A DNA stretch of 64,000 nucleotides from Cladocopium goreaui (lineage: Eukaryota; Sar; Dinophyceae; Suessiales; Symbiodiniaceae): assembly GCA_947184155.2 (NCBI GenBank), contig CAMXCT020001446.1, positions 282,001-346,000 on the forward strand. Direction: 5' to 3'. A program made the translations under genes and the position numbers. This document shows, piece by piece, positions 1-10,156 of this stretch. Position 1 is the stretch's first letter; each line of letters begins with the position of its first letter. A model generated the notes under the pieces. That model worked only from the letters and a program-made list of their open reading frames with translations, was not told where the DNA came from and made no database searches.

Positions 1-485
1 AGGATCAAGGGGCACACCAGCACAAACAAGAGTTTGGGCAAAGACTTTTTTGTGCAGCTCAGCGCCCAGTCGAAAGACTGGAAGCAGCAGTTCTTGCACT
101 TGCGCCACGCCGTGCTTTCGTTGGCCTACACTGCTGAGAAGAGTTTGAATGCATTGGATGTCAAGAAACTCTTGGGAAAAGAGCTGGGCCAACGCAGTAC
201 CAAAGCTCAAGACTTGATGGTCAAGTTTCGAGCACTGCTCGACAAGGAGAAGCTTGGAGATTCCAGCTCAGCCATTCAAGATTTGTTTCATCAGTTCCAA
301 GATCACTTGATTCTGGAATGCTTGGACAAGATGAAAGATGAGACCCCCGAGTCTTTGGCTTGCTCATTGGTGGATGAGATCGAGAAGCACCTAAAGAAGC
401 GAATCACGGCTGAGTTCGATGGCCAGAACACTGCCAACTCCAAGTTGCAGGCCGTGGTTTCTGCAAGCTCATCTGGGCACTCAGT
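1..485 (+). CDS. Hypothetical protein, exon cut by the left window edge
   Basis: The frame is open from the first base; no start codon is visible, so the 5' end lies outside the window. It encodes about 160 charged, helix-rich residues with several Lys/Glu/Leu stretches. I do not recognise a domain. The reading continues past 485 only as hydrophobic, low-complexity residues, which looks like translated intron. Ending the exon at 485 and resuming at 641 keeps the frame and reads ...HSVQF-EEPMPVG..., so both exons probably belong to one gene. Function unknown. Confidence 0.5.
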
Positions 486-640
486 GCAATTTGGATTCAT
501 TGATTCAAGTTGTTTATATTTGATCACGTTGTTTTTGATTTTAGCATTTGGATTTTCAACGATTCATGCCACCTTCCCATTTTCTTTCTTCAAGTTTGTT
601 TTTCTCTAACTGCCGAGGCAGTTGGAATACGATGAAGCAG
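486..640 (+). other. GC-AG intron flanked by an 8-bp direct repeat
   Basis: The donor side reads ...TCAGT|GCAATTTGG and the acceptor side ...GAAGCAG|GCAATTTGA, giving a 155-nt intron. The octamer GCAATTTG occurs at both boundaries. Only this junction choice keeps the downstream exon in frame; GT alternatives give an early stop. GC donors and acceptors followed by G are known to be common in dinoflagellates. Confidence 0.5.
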
Positions 641-1418
641 GCAATTTGAAGAACCCATGCCAGTAGGAGCCAATGTGATTCGTGGCGACTGCCGAGCCAC
701 CATCACGAGCATGCAAGGCTCACTGGTGCAACTCAGCGTTGACGAAGGTGATTTTTGCACTAGCTATGAAATCAAAATTGAATCATTCCTCAAGGGTGAG
801 TGGAGGGTCACCAAACAAAAAGCCGATATTCAAAAGTACAGCTGGGACAACTTTCATCAGTTCCGACCCTGCTCAAGCGACACCATCAACTTCATGTGTG
901 TCAAGGGGGAGGTCAGTCGCAGGATGATTGAACTTGAAATGCAGCATGAGGCATCGTACAAAGGCCTGGTCTTGCAGACAAAGCCTTACAAGAGTGTCTT
1001 CACGGCCAAACAGTATGCAAAGGGCAAGCTGATTTTGGTCCCCAGCACTTCGAGGATTGAAAGGAAGGCCTGTCCTGGCTCTGTGGCCTTGGGGTCCATC
1101 CGAGACATCGGATTGTACTTGTGGCCATGCTATGGACCTCCAAAGCGTGATGGTGATCTTGATGGATCGTTCTTGTGCCCCTTTTGGATGGTCAAGCGAA
1201 CCAACAAAGAGTCTGAGGCAAATGTGGAGGTTCGCAAGGAGATCGCAGAGGACCAGGAGAACAACAGCGTGAAGATTCCTCTGATGTACAACATCTCTGC
1301 CTTGGATGCATCCACTGAGCTCAAGTTGTTTGTTCCCAAGCCTCAGAAGGAGGACCCTGAAGCTCTGGTGCCAGTCCCTCAGCCGAAGCGCCAGAGGACC
1401 AAGGCTCCGGCACCGTGA
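641..1418 (+). CDS. Hypothetical protein, downstream exon
   Basis: About 258 codons open from the acceptor at 640 to TGA at 1416-1418; the first in-frame ATG is at 657. The sequence is rich in Cys, Lys and aromatic residues in its first two thirds, then Glu/Lys-rich, ending in a basic tail (PKRQRTKAPAP) that could act as a nuclear targeting signal. No domain recognised. A GC donor at 1403-1404 would allow in-phase joining to the block at 1977, so the gene could extend further. Alternatively the TGA is the true end. Confidence 0.5.
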
Positions 1419-1976
1419 GCTCATGTCAAGGCAACATGGCTAGTTTTGTTTGGGTGAAAATAAGTGAGGACCTCACTGCACTCACGTTTATTGTGTTAGC
1501 GAGCAACATGATGAATACCACATGGTTGTTGCCCTGCGATCGGTTTCATATTTGTGGGCGAGCGCATGTGGCCCTGCATTGACATGTCACTGGCACTAGT
1601 GCGAAATCATGTCATATCGTTTTATTCAACAAAGATTTGAACACCATTTTCCAAGAATCATTTTGTGAATCCTTGTCAGGGAAGTGCAGTGTCTGCCGCA
1701 GGGGCACCCCAGAGTTTTGAGAAGAGAATCCATGCACGATGGACACACTGTGACATTCAATCCATCAGTGCATGCTGTCGGACTCACGCCATCATTGAAT
1801 GATGTCAGATCCGAACCACCGTTGCATGGTGTCAGATTCAATCCATCATTGCATGATGTCAGATTCAAACCATCATTGCATAAGATTCAAACCATCAGTT
1901 GGTGCACGGTTGCATGGCTCATGGTTCAAAACACTTATTCTGGCAGGGCTTCTGATCAAGCTCGCATACTTTGCAG
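1419..1976 (+). other. Non-coding stretch with degenerate ~30-bp tandem repeat
   Basis: No gene is seen. From about 1745 to 1905 an imperfect tandem repeat of roughly 30 bp recurs, with the core CATCATTGCATGATGTCAGA varying by copy. Upstream are CCCTGC motifs at about 1530 and 1573, and the stretch ends in TTTGCAG|GGCC at 1976, a plausible splice acceptor. Confidence 0.5.
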
Positions 1977-2009
1977 GGCCAGCACTGGCTCGCTTGTTTC
2001 CTGAACTCC

Positions 2010-2876
2010 ATGGCAGAGGCAGCTCCATCAGAGGCAGCCCCAGCAGCGGCACCTCCATCGGATGCTGAGCTGGACACCGGCCCTGGTTTCAAGCTCGAAT
2101 CCCATTGGGCGATTGTCCACAAGATGGACACGTGGTATCCAGATGTGGTCACTCGGAGTGGTGACAACTTCATCAAGCTGAGCAAGTTCGACAGGCACTT
2201 CGTGAAGTTCTGCTTGCAGAAGCCGATGGACCTGAGCAAGGGGGTCGGCCGCAGTGCCAACAGCGCCCTGTTCGACAAGCTCCTGGAGCTCCGCAAGAGA
2301 GCCAGTGAGGAAAGTGCTCGGCAGCAGATGGAGATGCCGGAATCTGGAGGGGACACCGCATCTGCAGTGCCCAAGCGCAAGGCCAAACGTGTCCGAGTGG
2401 AGGACGGGTGCTTGGTGGACCCTCGTGTGACAATCCAGCTTCCTGATCTTGAAACCAAGACGGAGTACTTTATGTCTAGGCCAGCCAAGGCACTTTGGGG
2501 TGTCACGTCAAAGGAGCTATGGTTAGAGCTCAATGAACCTAACCTACACTATATGAAAGCGTTGGTCCAGCATGGGGCAGGACATCAACAACCCAGAAAG
2601 AAGAAGGAGAAGAAAGGATCCCCAAAGAAGTCGCCAAGAAAACGCCTGAAGCGTATAGGCCACATCGGTGGCTCTAGCCCAGCCAAAATGACTGCGGCCA
2701 AATCGAAAGCCAAGAGCAAACCCGATGACCAGATCAATGATGCCGACACATTCCCGGACACCATTCCCTATGGAAATGAGGCCGATGAGGTGAACTCCAC
2801 AGATCTTGACGAGTCCCAGCTGGAGGCCGTGCCGCCTGATCGTCAGCGCTTCGATGACGAGCACTCTGAGGGCTGA
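2010..2876 (+). CDS. Hypothetical protein with basic central region and acidic tail
   Basis: The ATG at 2010 opens a 288-codon frame to TGA at 2874-2876; the frame is also open back to the putative acceptor at 1976, so this may instead be an internal exon. It starts with an Ala/Pro/Glu low-complexity segment. A structured-looking middle follows (residues ~30-190, including WAIVHKMDTWYPDVV and FDRHFVKFCLQKPMDL). Then comes a Lys-rich segment with SPKKSPRKR-type motifs (~195-250) and an acidic tail. A nuclear or DNA/RNA-binding role is possible from composition alone; no domain recognised. Confidence 0.5.
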   Translation: MAEAAPSEAAPAAAPPSDAELDTGPGFKLESHWAIVHKMDTWYPDVVTRSGDNFIKLSKFDRHFVKFCLQKPMDLSKGVGRSANSALFDKLLELRKRASEESARQQMEMPESGGDTASAVPKRKAKRVRVEDGCLVDPRVTIQLPDLETKTEYFMSRPAKALWGVTSKELWLELNEPNLHYMKALVQHGAGHQQPRKKKEKKGSPKKSPRKRLKRIGHIGGSSPAKMTAAKSKAKSKPDDQINDADTFPDTIPYGNEADEVNSTDLDESQLEAVPPDRQRFDDEHSEG

Positions 2877-3934
2877 GCTTAGCGATGTAATGTAGTATCG
2901 AGTGACCATGTGTAACTATGAACTGGTACTTGTGAAATTTTCGCTATGCTGGGATGGTCGCATTTTGCATTTCATTTGTGATGGCGCAAAAGAGTTTTTG
3001 TTTGTGAAACGAATGCCAAAACAGTTTGAATCAGAATTCAACATGCTTGCAAACATGTTTCATGATCACCTTCTTTTGGAAAATCAGTGGAGCCACTGTG
3101 AACGCTATATGAAGGGCCAACCGTCCCACTGACAATTCAAATCTTTATCCACAGGCATCCATAGTTTTTGCGACCTCACTGCACCGCTCTAGGCCTGCAC
3201 CAAGACCCATGCCCATTGGCGGAGTGCTATAGTCTGGGAACCCAATGGACTTGCTCAGGATTGAGACTAATGTCCAAAACAGAAACACAGTCATGTTCAA
3301 ATGAAATTGAAGCCATTGGTTTTTGAACTAGCACTTCTTGGGTGAAAAAACATGTCAAACCATGCACAAACAATCCATGCAAACACACGCAGAGTTTGAA
3401 GTGCATTTTTTTCGAAGATTGGCATGAATCTTTTCATGTTCTGAATCTTCCATGAAACAACTCGTTCCATCCGTTCTACGCCGCGGTTCAAGACGGGATG
3501 AATTTTGACATGTCAACCGTTAATTTAACCACAGCATGCCGATAGGCATTGGCATAGTCATCACCCACAGCATGCCGATTGGCACATCATTGCAGTGTTG
3601 CAGTGCAGTTTCCTTTTTAAACATTAGAGAACTGGTTATGCCAAACATTTTAAGTATCAACACAACAGCTATTGCGCATTTTGGGCATCAGCGAAAACCA
3701 ATTTGTTTCAATCACAGCAGCGGCACAGCAACAGCAAACTTTCACCCGTTTCACCCCGGCGCACTGGGAATTCACCAGACTTGCACAGTTTTCCATATCG
3801 GACCACTGACAGCTTCTCATTCAAGTTCAACACATATACATACATATACCAAAACATTTGCAACCAAGGTTATAACAATGTTGCAAGATTTACAACATCA
3901 CTGCTCAACCTTTGCAGGATTGCCCATCGGAGCC
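2877..3934 (+). other. No convincing gene
   Basis: Short open frames only, none with protein-like composition. The stretch ends with TTTGCAG at 3911-3917, a plausible acceptor 17 nt before the ATG of the next gene. Nothing else recognised. Confidence 0.5.
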
Positions 3935-4671
3935 ATGAGCAGCTCGGCGCCGAGCTCAAAGCCGAGCACAAAGGCAGCAGCTGGGGGAAGCCGCACAGGG
4001 TTGGTCCAGAAAAGGTGGCCAAAGGAGAAGGGAGCCCAGAGCATCCTCGAAGAAAGGGAGCTGCGAAATACCAGAGCGAAAACCAACATGCTGCTCAAGG
4101 CCGAGGAGGTGAGACAGCAAAAGGCTGCAGCAGCTGATGAGTGCGAGGCGCCAGGCACAGCCTTCAGACTGCTGGAGCCTGCGAAGGCGGAGGAGCTGGA
4201 GTATGGCGAGCGGGGCACAGAGCACTGGGAGCTGCCTGGGGCCACTGATGTGGAGGTCCATGAGGAGGAGCAGGATGAGGGCGATGCGCAGCCCGAGGAG
4301 CACGACGATGCAAAGGAAGAGGAGGAGGGTGATCGGGAGGAAGGTGATCGGGAGGAGGATGATCAGGAGGAGGATGATGAGGAGAAGGATGATGAGGAGA
4401 ATGATGATGGGCAGGAGCCGGCTGATGATGCTGAGGGCTCTGACCAAGCCGGTGGAAAGGCGAAGGGACGCCCTGGGAAGGGCAAAACGAAGAAGGGAGG
4501 CAAGAAGGGCGGTGGTGGTGGCGGCAGAAAGCCGTGGTGGGCCAGATACGGCGCCAACGCCAAAGGCTCTGGCTCGACTGGCTCGAAGGGCCAGGGCAAA
4601 GGCAAATTCGACGACTGGGGTGGTGAGTATTGCCACGGTGGCTACAGAGCCGTGAACGGGCAGTTCTTCCC
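3935..4671 (+). CDS. Acidic, Gly/Lys-rich hypothetical protein, exon 1
   Basis: The ATG at 3935 follows a likely acceptor at 3917. The product begins with Ser/Lys/Ala-rich sequence and a helical charged stretch. Then comes a strongly acidic block of Glu/Asp repeats (roughly residues 105-165, recurring GDREEGDREEDD-like units), and then a Gly/Lys-rich basic segment with GGGGGGRKPWWARYG. Such alternating acidic and basic low complexity is typical of RNA- or chromatin-associated proteins, but no domain is recognised. The reading past 4671 is closed by a stop soon after; joining to 4837 across a GC-AG intron continues in frame as NGQFF-P-YGQGRTRKR. Confidence 0.55.
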
Positions 4672-4836
4672 GCAACTTGACTGTGATTTCAGTGGGTGTC
4701 AAGGGAATTGAAATTCAAACAAATGTTCAATCCATTGTGTATGGTATCATTGATTCACACTATTGCGAGCCACTAGATTTGGGGCCCTGCGTCCATGCGA
4801 GCATTCATGTGCCCTGCTCCATTCCGTGCACTTCAG
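4672..4836 (+). other. GC-AG intron carrying two CCCTGC motifs
   Basis: Donor ...TTCCC|GCAACTTG, acceptor ...GCACTTCAG|GTATGG, 165 nt. The phase works only with this GC donor: two bases from exon 1 plus G complete a Pro codon. The intron contains GGCCCTGCGTCCATGC and TGCCCTGCTCC, the same CCCTGC motif found in other non-coding parts of this gene region. Confidence 0.5.
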
Positions 4837-5005
4837 GTATGGCCAAGGGCGCACCCGCAAGCGCACACCAGGGAAAGGAAGTACCTGGGGCAAGGGCAAG
4901 CAGGGCAAGCACGGCTGGGACAGCAATGCCTGGTCCATGGCTATGCATGCTGTCCAAGATCTCGCGTCCGTGGCGAGATCAGTGGTGGAAGGCCAGAACA
5001 AATGA
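4837..5005 (+). CDS. Acidic, Gly/Lys-rich hypothetical protein, exon 2
   Basis: This exon completes the gene begun at 3935 and ends at TGA 5003-5005. It encodes a basic Gly/Lys/Arg segment (YGQGRTRKRTPGKG) followed by a short amphipathic C-terminus with Trp and Val-Ala-Arg-Ser. Composition matches exon 1 closely, which supports the joining. No function can be assigned. Confidence 0.5.
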
Positions 5006-5236
5006 GATAGGAAACCAAAAAAAGGGATTCAACCATTAATCCACTAATGGGGCATGCGCCACTAACTGAAACCTCAGCTCTTTAAATGGGGCACTTGCCA
5101 TGAAACCATGTTGCCACTGAAACTACAGAAATGGTCTTCCATTTTTGCATGGGCATGGCGAGCATTCATCATGATTGGCTGTATGAAAACTCAATACCGA
5201 AACTCTTTGAATCTACAGTTGACACTACTTGCAATA

Positions 5237-5313
5237 TATATATATACATATATATATACATATATATATACACATATATATATACATATATATATACATA
5301 TATATATATACAC
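5237..5313. repeat. (AT)n/(AC)n microsatellite
   Basis: A run of alternating TA with periodic CA interruptions (ATATATAC units) spans about 77 bp. No other function visible. Confidence 0.9.
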
Positions 5314-6084
5314 GATTAGATAAGATGGAATCTCAATCATGATGGGTGCAATTTCTGTCACCCTGCTGTAGCAACTAGCACCATTTAGTGCAGCCTTTGG
5401 CATACGCCTACCGGTAGCGAAAGTTGCAGTAGGATGTCACCGGTTAGATAGCTGTATTATATATATACTTATACAACAATTCATCATTCTTAATTTCGTT
5501 GGTTTTCAAAGAGTAAGGAGGTACCCCAATGTGAGTAGAAGGGTAAAGCATGTGCGAATGGCTTAAACATAGTGTTGAAACCTATACTGTATCTATACTG
5601 TAGATGGCAGATTACATCATCAGATTCAAACCTATTCAGAATGTATGTCGTTGCCCAATCAAGTGTAATGAACCTCAATGGTTGTGGTTGGAACATTCTT
5701 CACTCTTCGAAGTAGATTGGGTTACCTCCAACCGGTGGCATGATGACTCACTGCTTAGGGTTTTCTGGTGACCACCACATTAAAGTAAAATTATGGCAAC
5801 TTTACATTGTAGTTTTGAGGAAATCTTGAACATTGTCCCAAACCCCCGGAGACTTGTGTCACAACCTTCAGTTGCCTGCAGGGACAACTTGGTGGTGACC
5901 GGTGGACCCATTCGCCTTTTGCAAGTAGTAATTAATATCCATGCAGTTTGCGGCACAGAGAGGCCATCAGATCGAAGCAGTGTCAGTTGTATGACTATAT
6001 ATTTTGGGAAAATATCACAAAAATCTTGTCACCAAACTGTGTTGAATACAACTTGGAATGAAAAATGTAGATTGATAAGGATGT

Positions 6085-6360
6085 TGGTTTTTATCGCCAC
6101 GATAAAAATCAAAAATATGGAAATTCAGTTTTTTATCGTGGCGATAAAAATTTGATATGTTGGGAATTGGTTTTTTATCGCCACGATAAAAAAATGAACC
6201 TGGAAGACCAAATTTTTATCGCCACGATAAAAAACTTGATTTTGGCAGAACCAATTTTTATCGCCACGATAAAAAACTGGATTTTGGCAGAACCAATTTT
6301 TATCGCCACGATAAAAAATTGGATTTTGGCAGAACCAATTTTTATCGCCACGATAAAAAT
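6085..6360. repeat. Tandem array of seven ~21-bp palindromes
   Basis: Seven copies of a T5-palindrome-A5 element with core TATCGCCACGATA occur at a spacing of about 42 bp; the later units are separated by the conserved spacer GGATTTTGGCAGAACC. The palindrome is perfect except for its central CCA. The second copy (about 6135) is inverted, reading TATCGTGGCGATA. Because the period is divisible by three, both strands stay open for long stretches, but the encoded peptides are pure repeat and not credible proteins. Confidence 0.9.
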
Positions 6361-7565
6361 GCAAATTTTGGGATTTTGCCAATTTGTGCGATTGGGGGCC
6401 TCGCAAGCCAGAAACAGTCCTTCAAAACCTACAGAATTTCATTTTTTTCTGATGAAAATTTGCTGGGACCTGCTGGCTGCTCTGGCCGATTCAGCTCCAC
6501 TGCATGCGTACAGCCCTCCGATGACCCTGAACAGGAGTCTAAAAAATGCTGATGCGGCAGTTCATTGGGTACTGTAGAGAATGTTGCCAAGGCCATTTCA
6601 CATAGACAGGTTCGATTCTGAGTAAAATTCCAGTTGGAACAAGTGTCAAATCTTATGGCTAACTCAGGTGTTTTCATTTTCCATATCAATCTTGATTGGC
6701 CCTGCGCCCATGACCTCCCCACTGCGTGTCAACCCAATGCATGGACCATGCATGCACACCCTCTTTGATGGCTGCTGAGGTTTGGAATCAAGTCTTATTG
6801 CAGTGGGAGCCCAGGCTTCCGTTGTCTGATGGCTTCACATCAATACGTTGCGGTCCAACTCGAAACCGAAACCTACCATTGAGTTGGTATAGCTGGCACC
6901 GTGCTGCTGCGGGTTCGATATATTGATGTCGTTTTGGTTCTGGTGATGTAGTTGTGATGATATACTGCGCACTTCACATTGTGAGCTCACACATATGAGT
7001 ATTCTACCTACATATACATGTTGGAAAGAACACACGCGCACATTGGTTGGTTGGACAGAATCTTGAAATCGTGAAGAAGTGTTTCCAACTGGACATCGGT
7101 TCACCCCAGTTGCTCTAGAAGTGATGCTTCGACAAAGAAGAAACCGTTTTCAACTTCTTTGAACACATTGTATAGAATATGAATAAACGGTGCAACCCGC
7201 TCTTAGGCCATCAGGTGCGAGCGTGAGCATGGCCCTGCACTGTTTTCGAGCTGGGTTTAGCCCTGAGATAGAATGGCCGTCATGAGTTCAATGCAGACCA
7301 TGGTGTTTCTGCAGAGTTTGCCATTGCATGGCCTTGGAAGATACTTGATGTTGCACAGCTGCTTATCTTCAATCCAAGTTGATGAAGATCACATTACATA
7401 AGCCAGATGCATGCTGACTATAGTCAAACCTATAGAGCAGGGTCACTTAGACTCGCATGAGTTTGCATGCAGGGCCATCACATGAGTTGGCTCGCTTGCT
7501 GTAGCATCCGGTTTGAACTCAAAGATCATTCGTGACTTCTGGCCACGTAAGCTTCAGCTGCCGAC

Positions 7566-7909
7566 ATGGCCGACTCCAAGATGCAGTACAAGATCATGGC
7601 CAGGCGCCCTGGGGACCTCACACAAGCGTTCTCGGTATCAAGCGGGTGGTCCAAGCTTGGGATTGAGGCCAACGAACGCGTTCTGTCTTGTTTCCAAGGA
7701 AATGAGCAACTGGGTCACAGGTTCTTTGTGACGTTGGCCCCAATGTCGGCGTTCAAATTCAGATTGGAAGAGACAACTGCTCAGGGCATCGTGGCCATCA
7801 GAGAGAAGACCCGGGAGGTGATGCTGGCCAAGCCTGTGAGGGGTCCATTGATCACTGTGGACTTGACCTCACCAGTCGGTGGAGAAATGAACTACACCTT
7901 CACATACAC
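7566..7909 (+). CDS. Hypothetical protein, exon 1
   Basis: The ATG at 7566 lies shortly after a CTTCAG acceptor-like site. The encoded ~115 residues have a balanced, globular composition with alternating beta-like stretches (FFVTLAPMSAFKFRLEETTA and GPLITVDLTSPVGGEMNY). No family recognised. Past 7909 the frame soon ends at TGA 7941-7943 in low-complexity sequence; a GT donor at 7910 joins in phase to the exon at 8123. Confidence 0.5.
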
Positions 7910-8122
7910 GTTCAGTGGCAGTTTGTTTTCCAGCAGCAATTGATTTACTGTTGTGTTATCTTTCATGTATCAACAGGAAAGCTTGGCATTGTCAACCATG
8001 GGGGTATGGCTTTTGATTTGACTGTTGAACGAACGCCCCAGTCCATGCTGTCATGTTTCTTTCTTTTCCCCTGGTTTTTCGTTTCATATCATTGCCCAAC
8101 TCGTTTGACTGAGGGCTGGCAG

Positions 8123-8396
8123 TGGGCAGATCAAGGACGACCAGACCATGGCAGCATTGTGGGGCAAAATGCGACATCATTTGACGAACATGAGGCTGCA
8201 CACTGAGCTTGACATCTCGGCAACCTATCTCTCGTACATGGAGAAGCAAGTCAAGAGCAGCAACACAAAGATCACCACGATGATGGCCAAGTCCAATGAA
8301 CCTGAGCCGGAACCTGCACCAAAGCCAGCTGCCAAGAGCAATGTGTTGAAGAGGCCAGCTGGCAAGGCTGTGATGAAGGTTCACACTAAGAAGTGA
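8123..8396 (+). CDS. Hypothetical protein, exon 2 with basic tail
   Basis: The exon follows GGCTGGCAG at 8122 and reads GQIKDDQTMAALWGKM, then a helix-rich segment. It ends in Glu/Pro repeats and a Lys/Ala-rich basic tail before TGA at 8394-8396. The basic tail resembles the Lys/Ala-rich segment of the gene at 10157-10960. Joining to 7909 across a 213-nt GT-AG intron is an inference from frame. Function unknown. Confidence 0.5.
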
Positions 8397-9038
8397 CCCA
8401 GCGCAGAGACACAAGTCACTGCTGAAAACGTTTTTTGATTGTTGGCATTGTCTTCGGTCTGGTATGTAAGTAGAAGCAGTGCCGACGCAATGTCGAAATT
8501 TCAAGCACAGATTGTTGCTCAAGACCTGAAATGCGCCTGTCGAAAAAAAAGATTCTTTTTGAAGTTGTCATGCGTCTCCAGTCTCCAGTATCCTAAACTG
8601 CAATTGGCATGCCAATTGTGGCATCAACTTTGTTTCAGAAACTCAGCAAATTGGGACTGTGCATTCACCTGTGTCTTTGCTTGCTTTCTGTGGGAGCCCT
8701 TCTGCAATAGCACACGTGAAACTCCCCCACTTGCAGTTGAGCAATCAATGCATTGACAATGAGTCAGACAGAATTTGATGGCCACACTGCTGTGATTGCT
8801 TTGTCAGTGGTACCGGTGTGCATCCATTTAGTTGCACTCTCAGACCTAGTTCACAATCAGGGCTACTTTACATATGTAGTGTAGCTCGATATCGGTCAGC
8901 ACGTGTAGCTCGGAGAACTGCACCAGTGCAAAGGGCAGGGTTGTTCCTAACAACTCGCACAAAACATGCTGCAAGACTTGCATCATGCAAGCTCATGTTT
9001 GCAGATCAGGCTCAAGTGCCGACAGTCGTGCTTGGAAA
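8397..9038 (+). other. Intergenic, nothing recognised
   Basis: Only short open frames are present. No repeat or RNA gene recognised. Confidence 0.4.
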
Positions 9039-9484
9039 ATGACCGCTGTTGAGTTGCTAATCAACTCACTCGATGAGACAGCGAAGTTCCTCCAAGCACA
9101 GAAGGACCTCGACTGCTTCTCGCAGGTCCTAGATCAGCAATGCCAGGCGCTTCTAAGAAAGTGCCAGATGCTACCGGCTCTTTCTGCAGGTGACGCAGCA
9201 GAGCTTATCGACAATGTCAAGGAGAAGTTGAGCGGGCTGGCAAAGGTAAGCCCACTGGTCCTTGCGATCAGTGCCAAAGTGCTGCAGGGAACAGCACCGG
9301 CCACGACAGAAAAGAGGAACAAACAAACCATTACGAACTTCGCAGCGTACCTGACGCAGAAGGATGCTGATACCCTTCAAAACAAGCAGGTGAGCACATA
9401 CACCAAGCTGGACGCAGTGGCTGTCCGCATGATCCGGTTGGGGATCGATGTGCCGACCGAAGTCAGCGTGGGCCATATCCTCAA
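9039..9484 (+). CDS. Hypothetical helical protein, exon 1
   Basis: The ATG at 9039 (MTAVELLINSLDETAKF) opens about 149 codons of largely helical, charged sequence rich in Leu, Ala and Gln. A GT donor at 9485 joins in phase to 9637, giving VGHILK-VCGDLGLELG, which reads as continuous helical protein; without splicing the frame ends at 9527. No domain recognised. Confidence 0.5.
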
Positions 9485-9636
9485 GTTGCTTGGCTGCAAA
9501 ACCATGCATGTTTTTAGTGCCAGTTAACCAGCTGGACGTAGAGCGAGCCACCTTCTGACCCTGCTCTTTTCATGCATCCTGCGAGCCTTATTTTTTTTCT
9601 GGCCCTGCATATCCATGTCCTTTTTGCACCACTGAG

Positions 9637-10054
9637 GGTGTGTGGTGACCTGGGCTTGGAGCTGGGCACGCACAAAGAGAATTTGCAGTTGCTCGACCAG
9701 TTGAAGTCTCTCTTCAAATCGAAAGCAAGGAAAGCCAAGCCGGATGTCAGCAAACGAGCTCACATTGTGATCTACCCAGACCTGCCTTCTGAGGCCATGA
9801 TTCAAGAGTGCTATGATGCTGACGATCCTCCCCTGCAAAGGGCCACCCGTAGCGTTGGGACTTTGGGTTGCTTGAGGAAAAGCTCCAGCAAGACCAAACC
9901 TGCAGGAGCAGCTTTGGTTCCCATGCCTGCGCCTGCCACGCTGTCGCCTACCATGCCATCAGGCGGTGTAGCTTCTGCCATGCAACAAGCTATGGCTCAA
10001 CAAGCTATGGGTTTTACGGGCATGGATGCGATGGCCATGAACATGGGTCATTAA
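9637..10054 (+). CDS. Hypothetical protein, exon 2
   Basis: This follows the acceptor ACTGAG|G. It encodes a helical segment (LELGTHKENLQLLDQLKSLF), a basic stretch, a short acidic segment, then Ala/Met/Gln-rich low complexity ending MAMNMGH before TAA at 10052-10054. The Met-rich end resumes in kind at 10157 (MNMMQMMAM), so the two blocks are probably exons of one gene separated by the hairpin insert at 10052-10146; the exact splice junction could not be fixed. Confidence 0.45.
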
Positions 10055-10146
10055 ATGTCCCCATTGAACATCACCCAACCATTAGGTATATGGTCTATAA
10101 TGGCTATTATAAGGTGATGTCCAATATACCCAAAATGGGACATTTA
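10052..10146 (+). repeat. Inverted-repeat insert between two exons
   Basis: The segment begins TAAATGTCCC and ends GGGACATTTA, perfect terminal inverted repeats 95 bp apart, with a second nested pair (ACATCACC near 10069 and GGTGATGT at 10113). It sits between two Met-rich coding blocks, both containing ATGAACATG next to the insert. This is what a small intron-forming transposable element (introner) with terminal inverted repeats would look like. Confidence 0.5.
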
Positions 10147-10156
10147 CCAACCCCTG

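Larger units (their letters stand above)
5006..7565 (+). other. Intergenic region with repeats, no gene seen
   Basis: Apart from the two repeat tracts listed separately (5237-5313 and 6085-6360), I see only short open frames without protein-like composition. CCCTGC/GCAGGG motifs occur at about 6701, 7223, 7433 and 7470. The stretch ends with AAGCTTCAG just upstream of the ATG at 7566. Confidence 0.5.

Noticed and set aside
6085..6577. Long open frames on both strands across the palindrome array
   Set aside because: They exist because the repeat period is divisible by three; the peptides are pure repeat.
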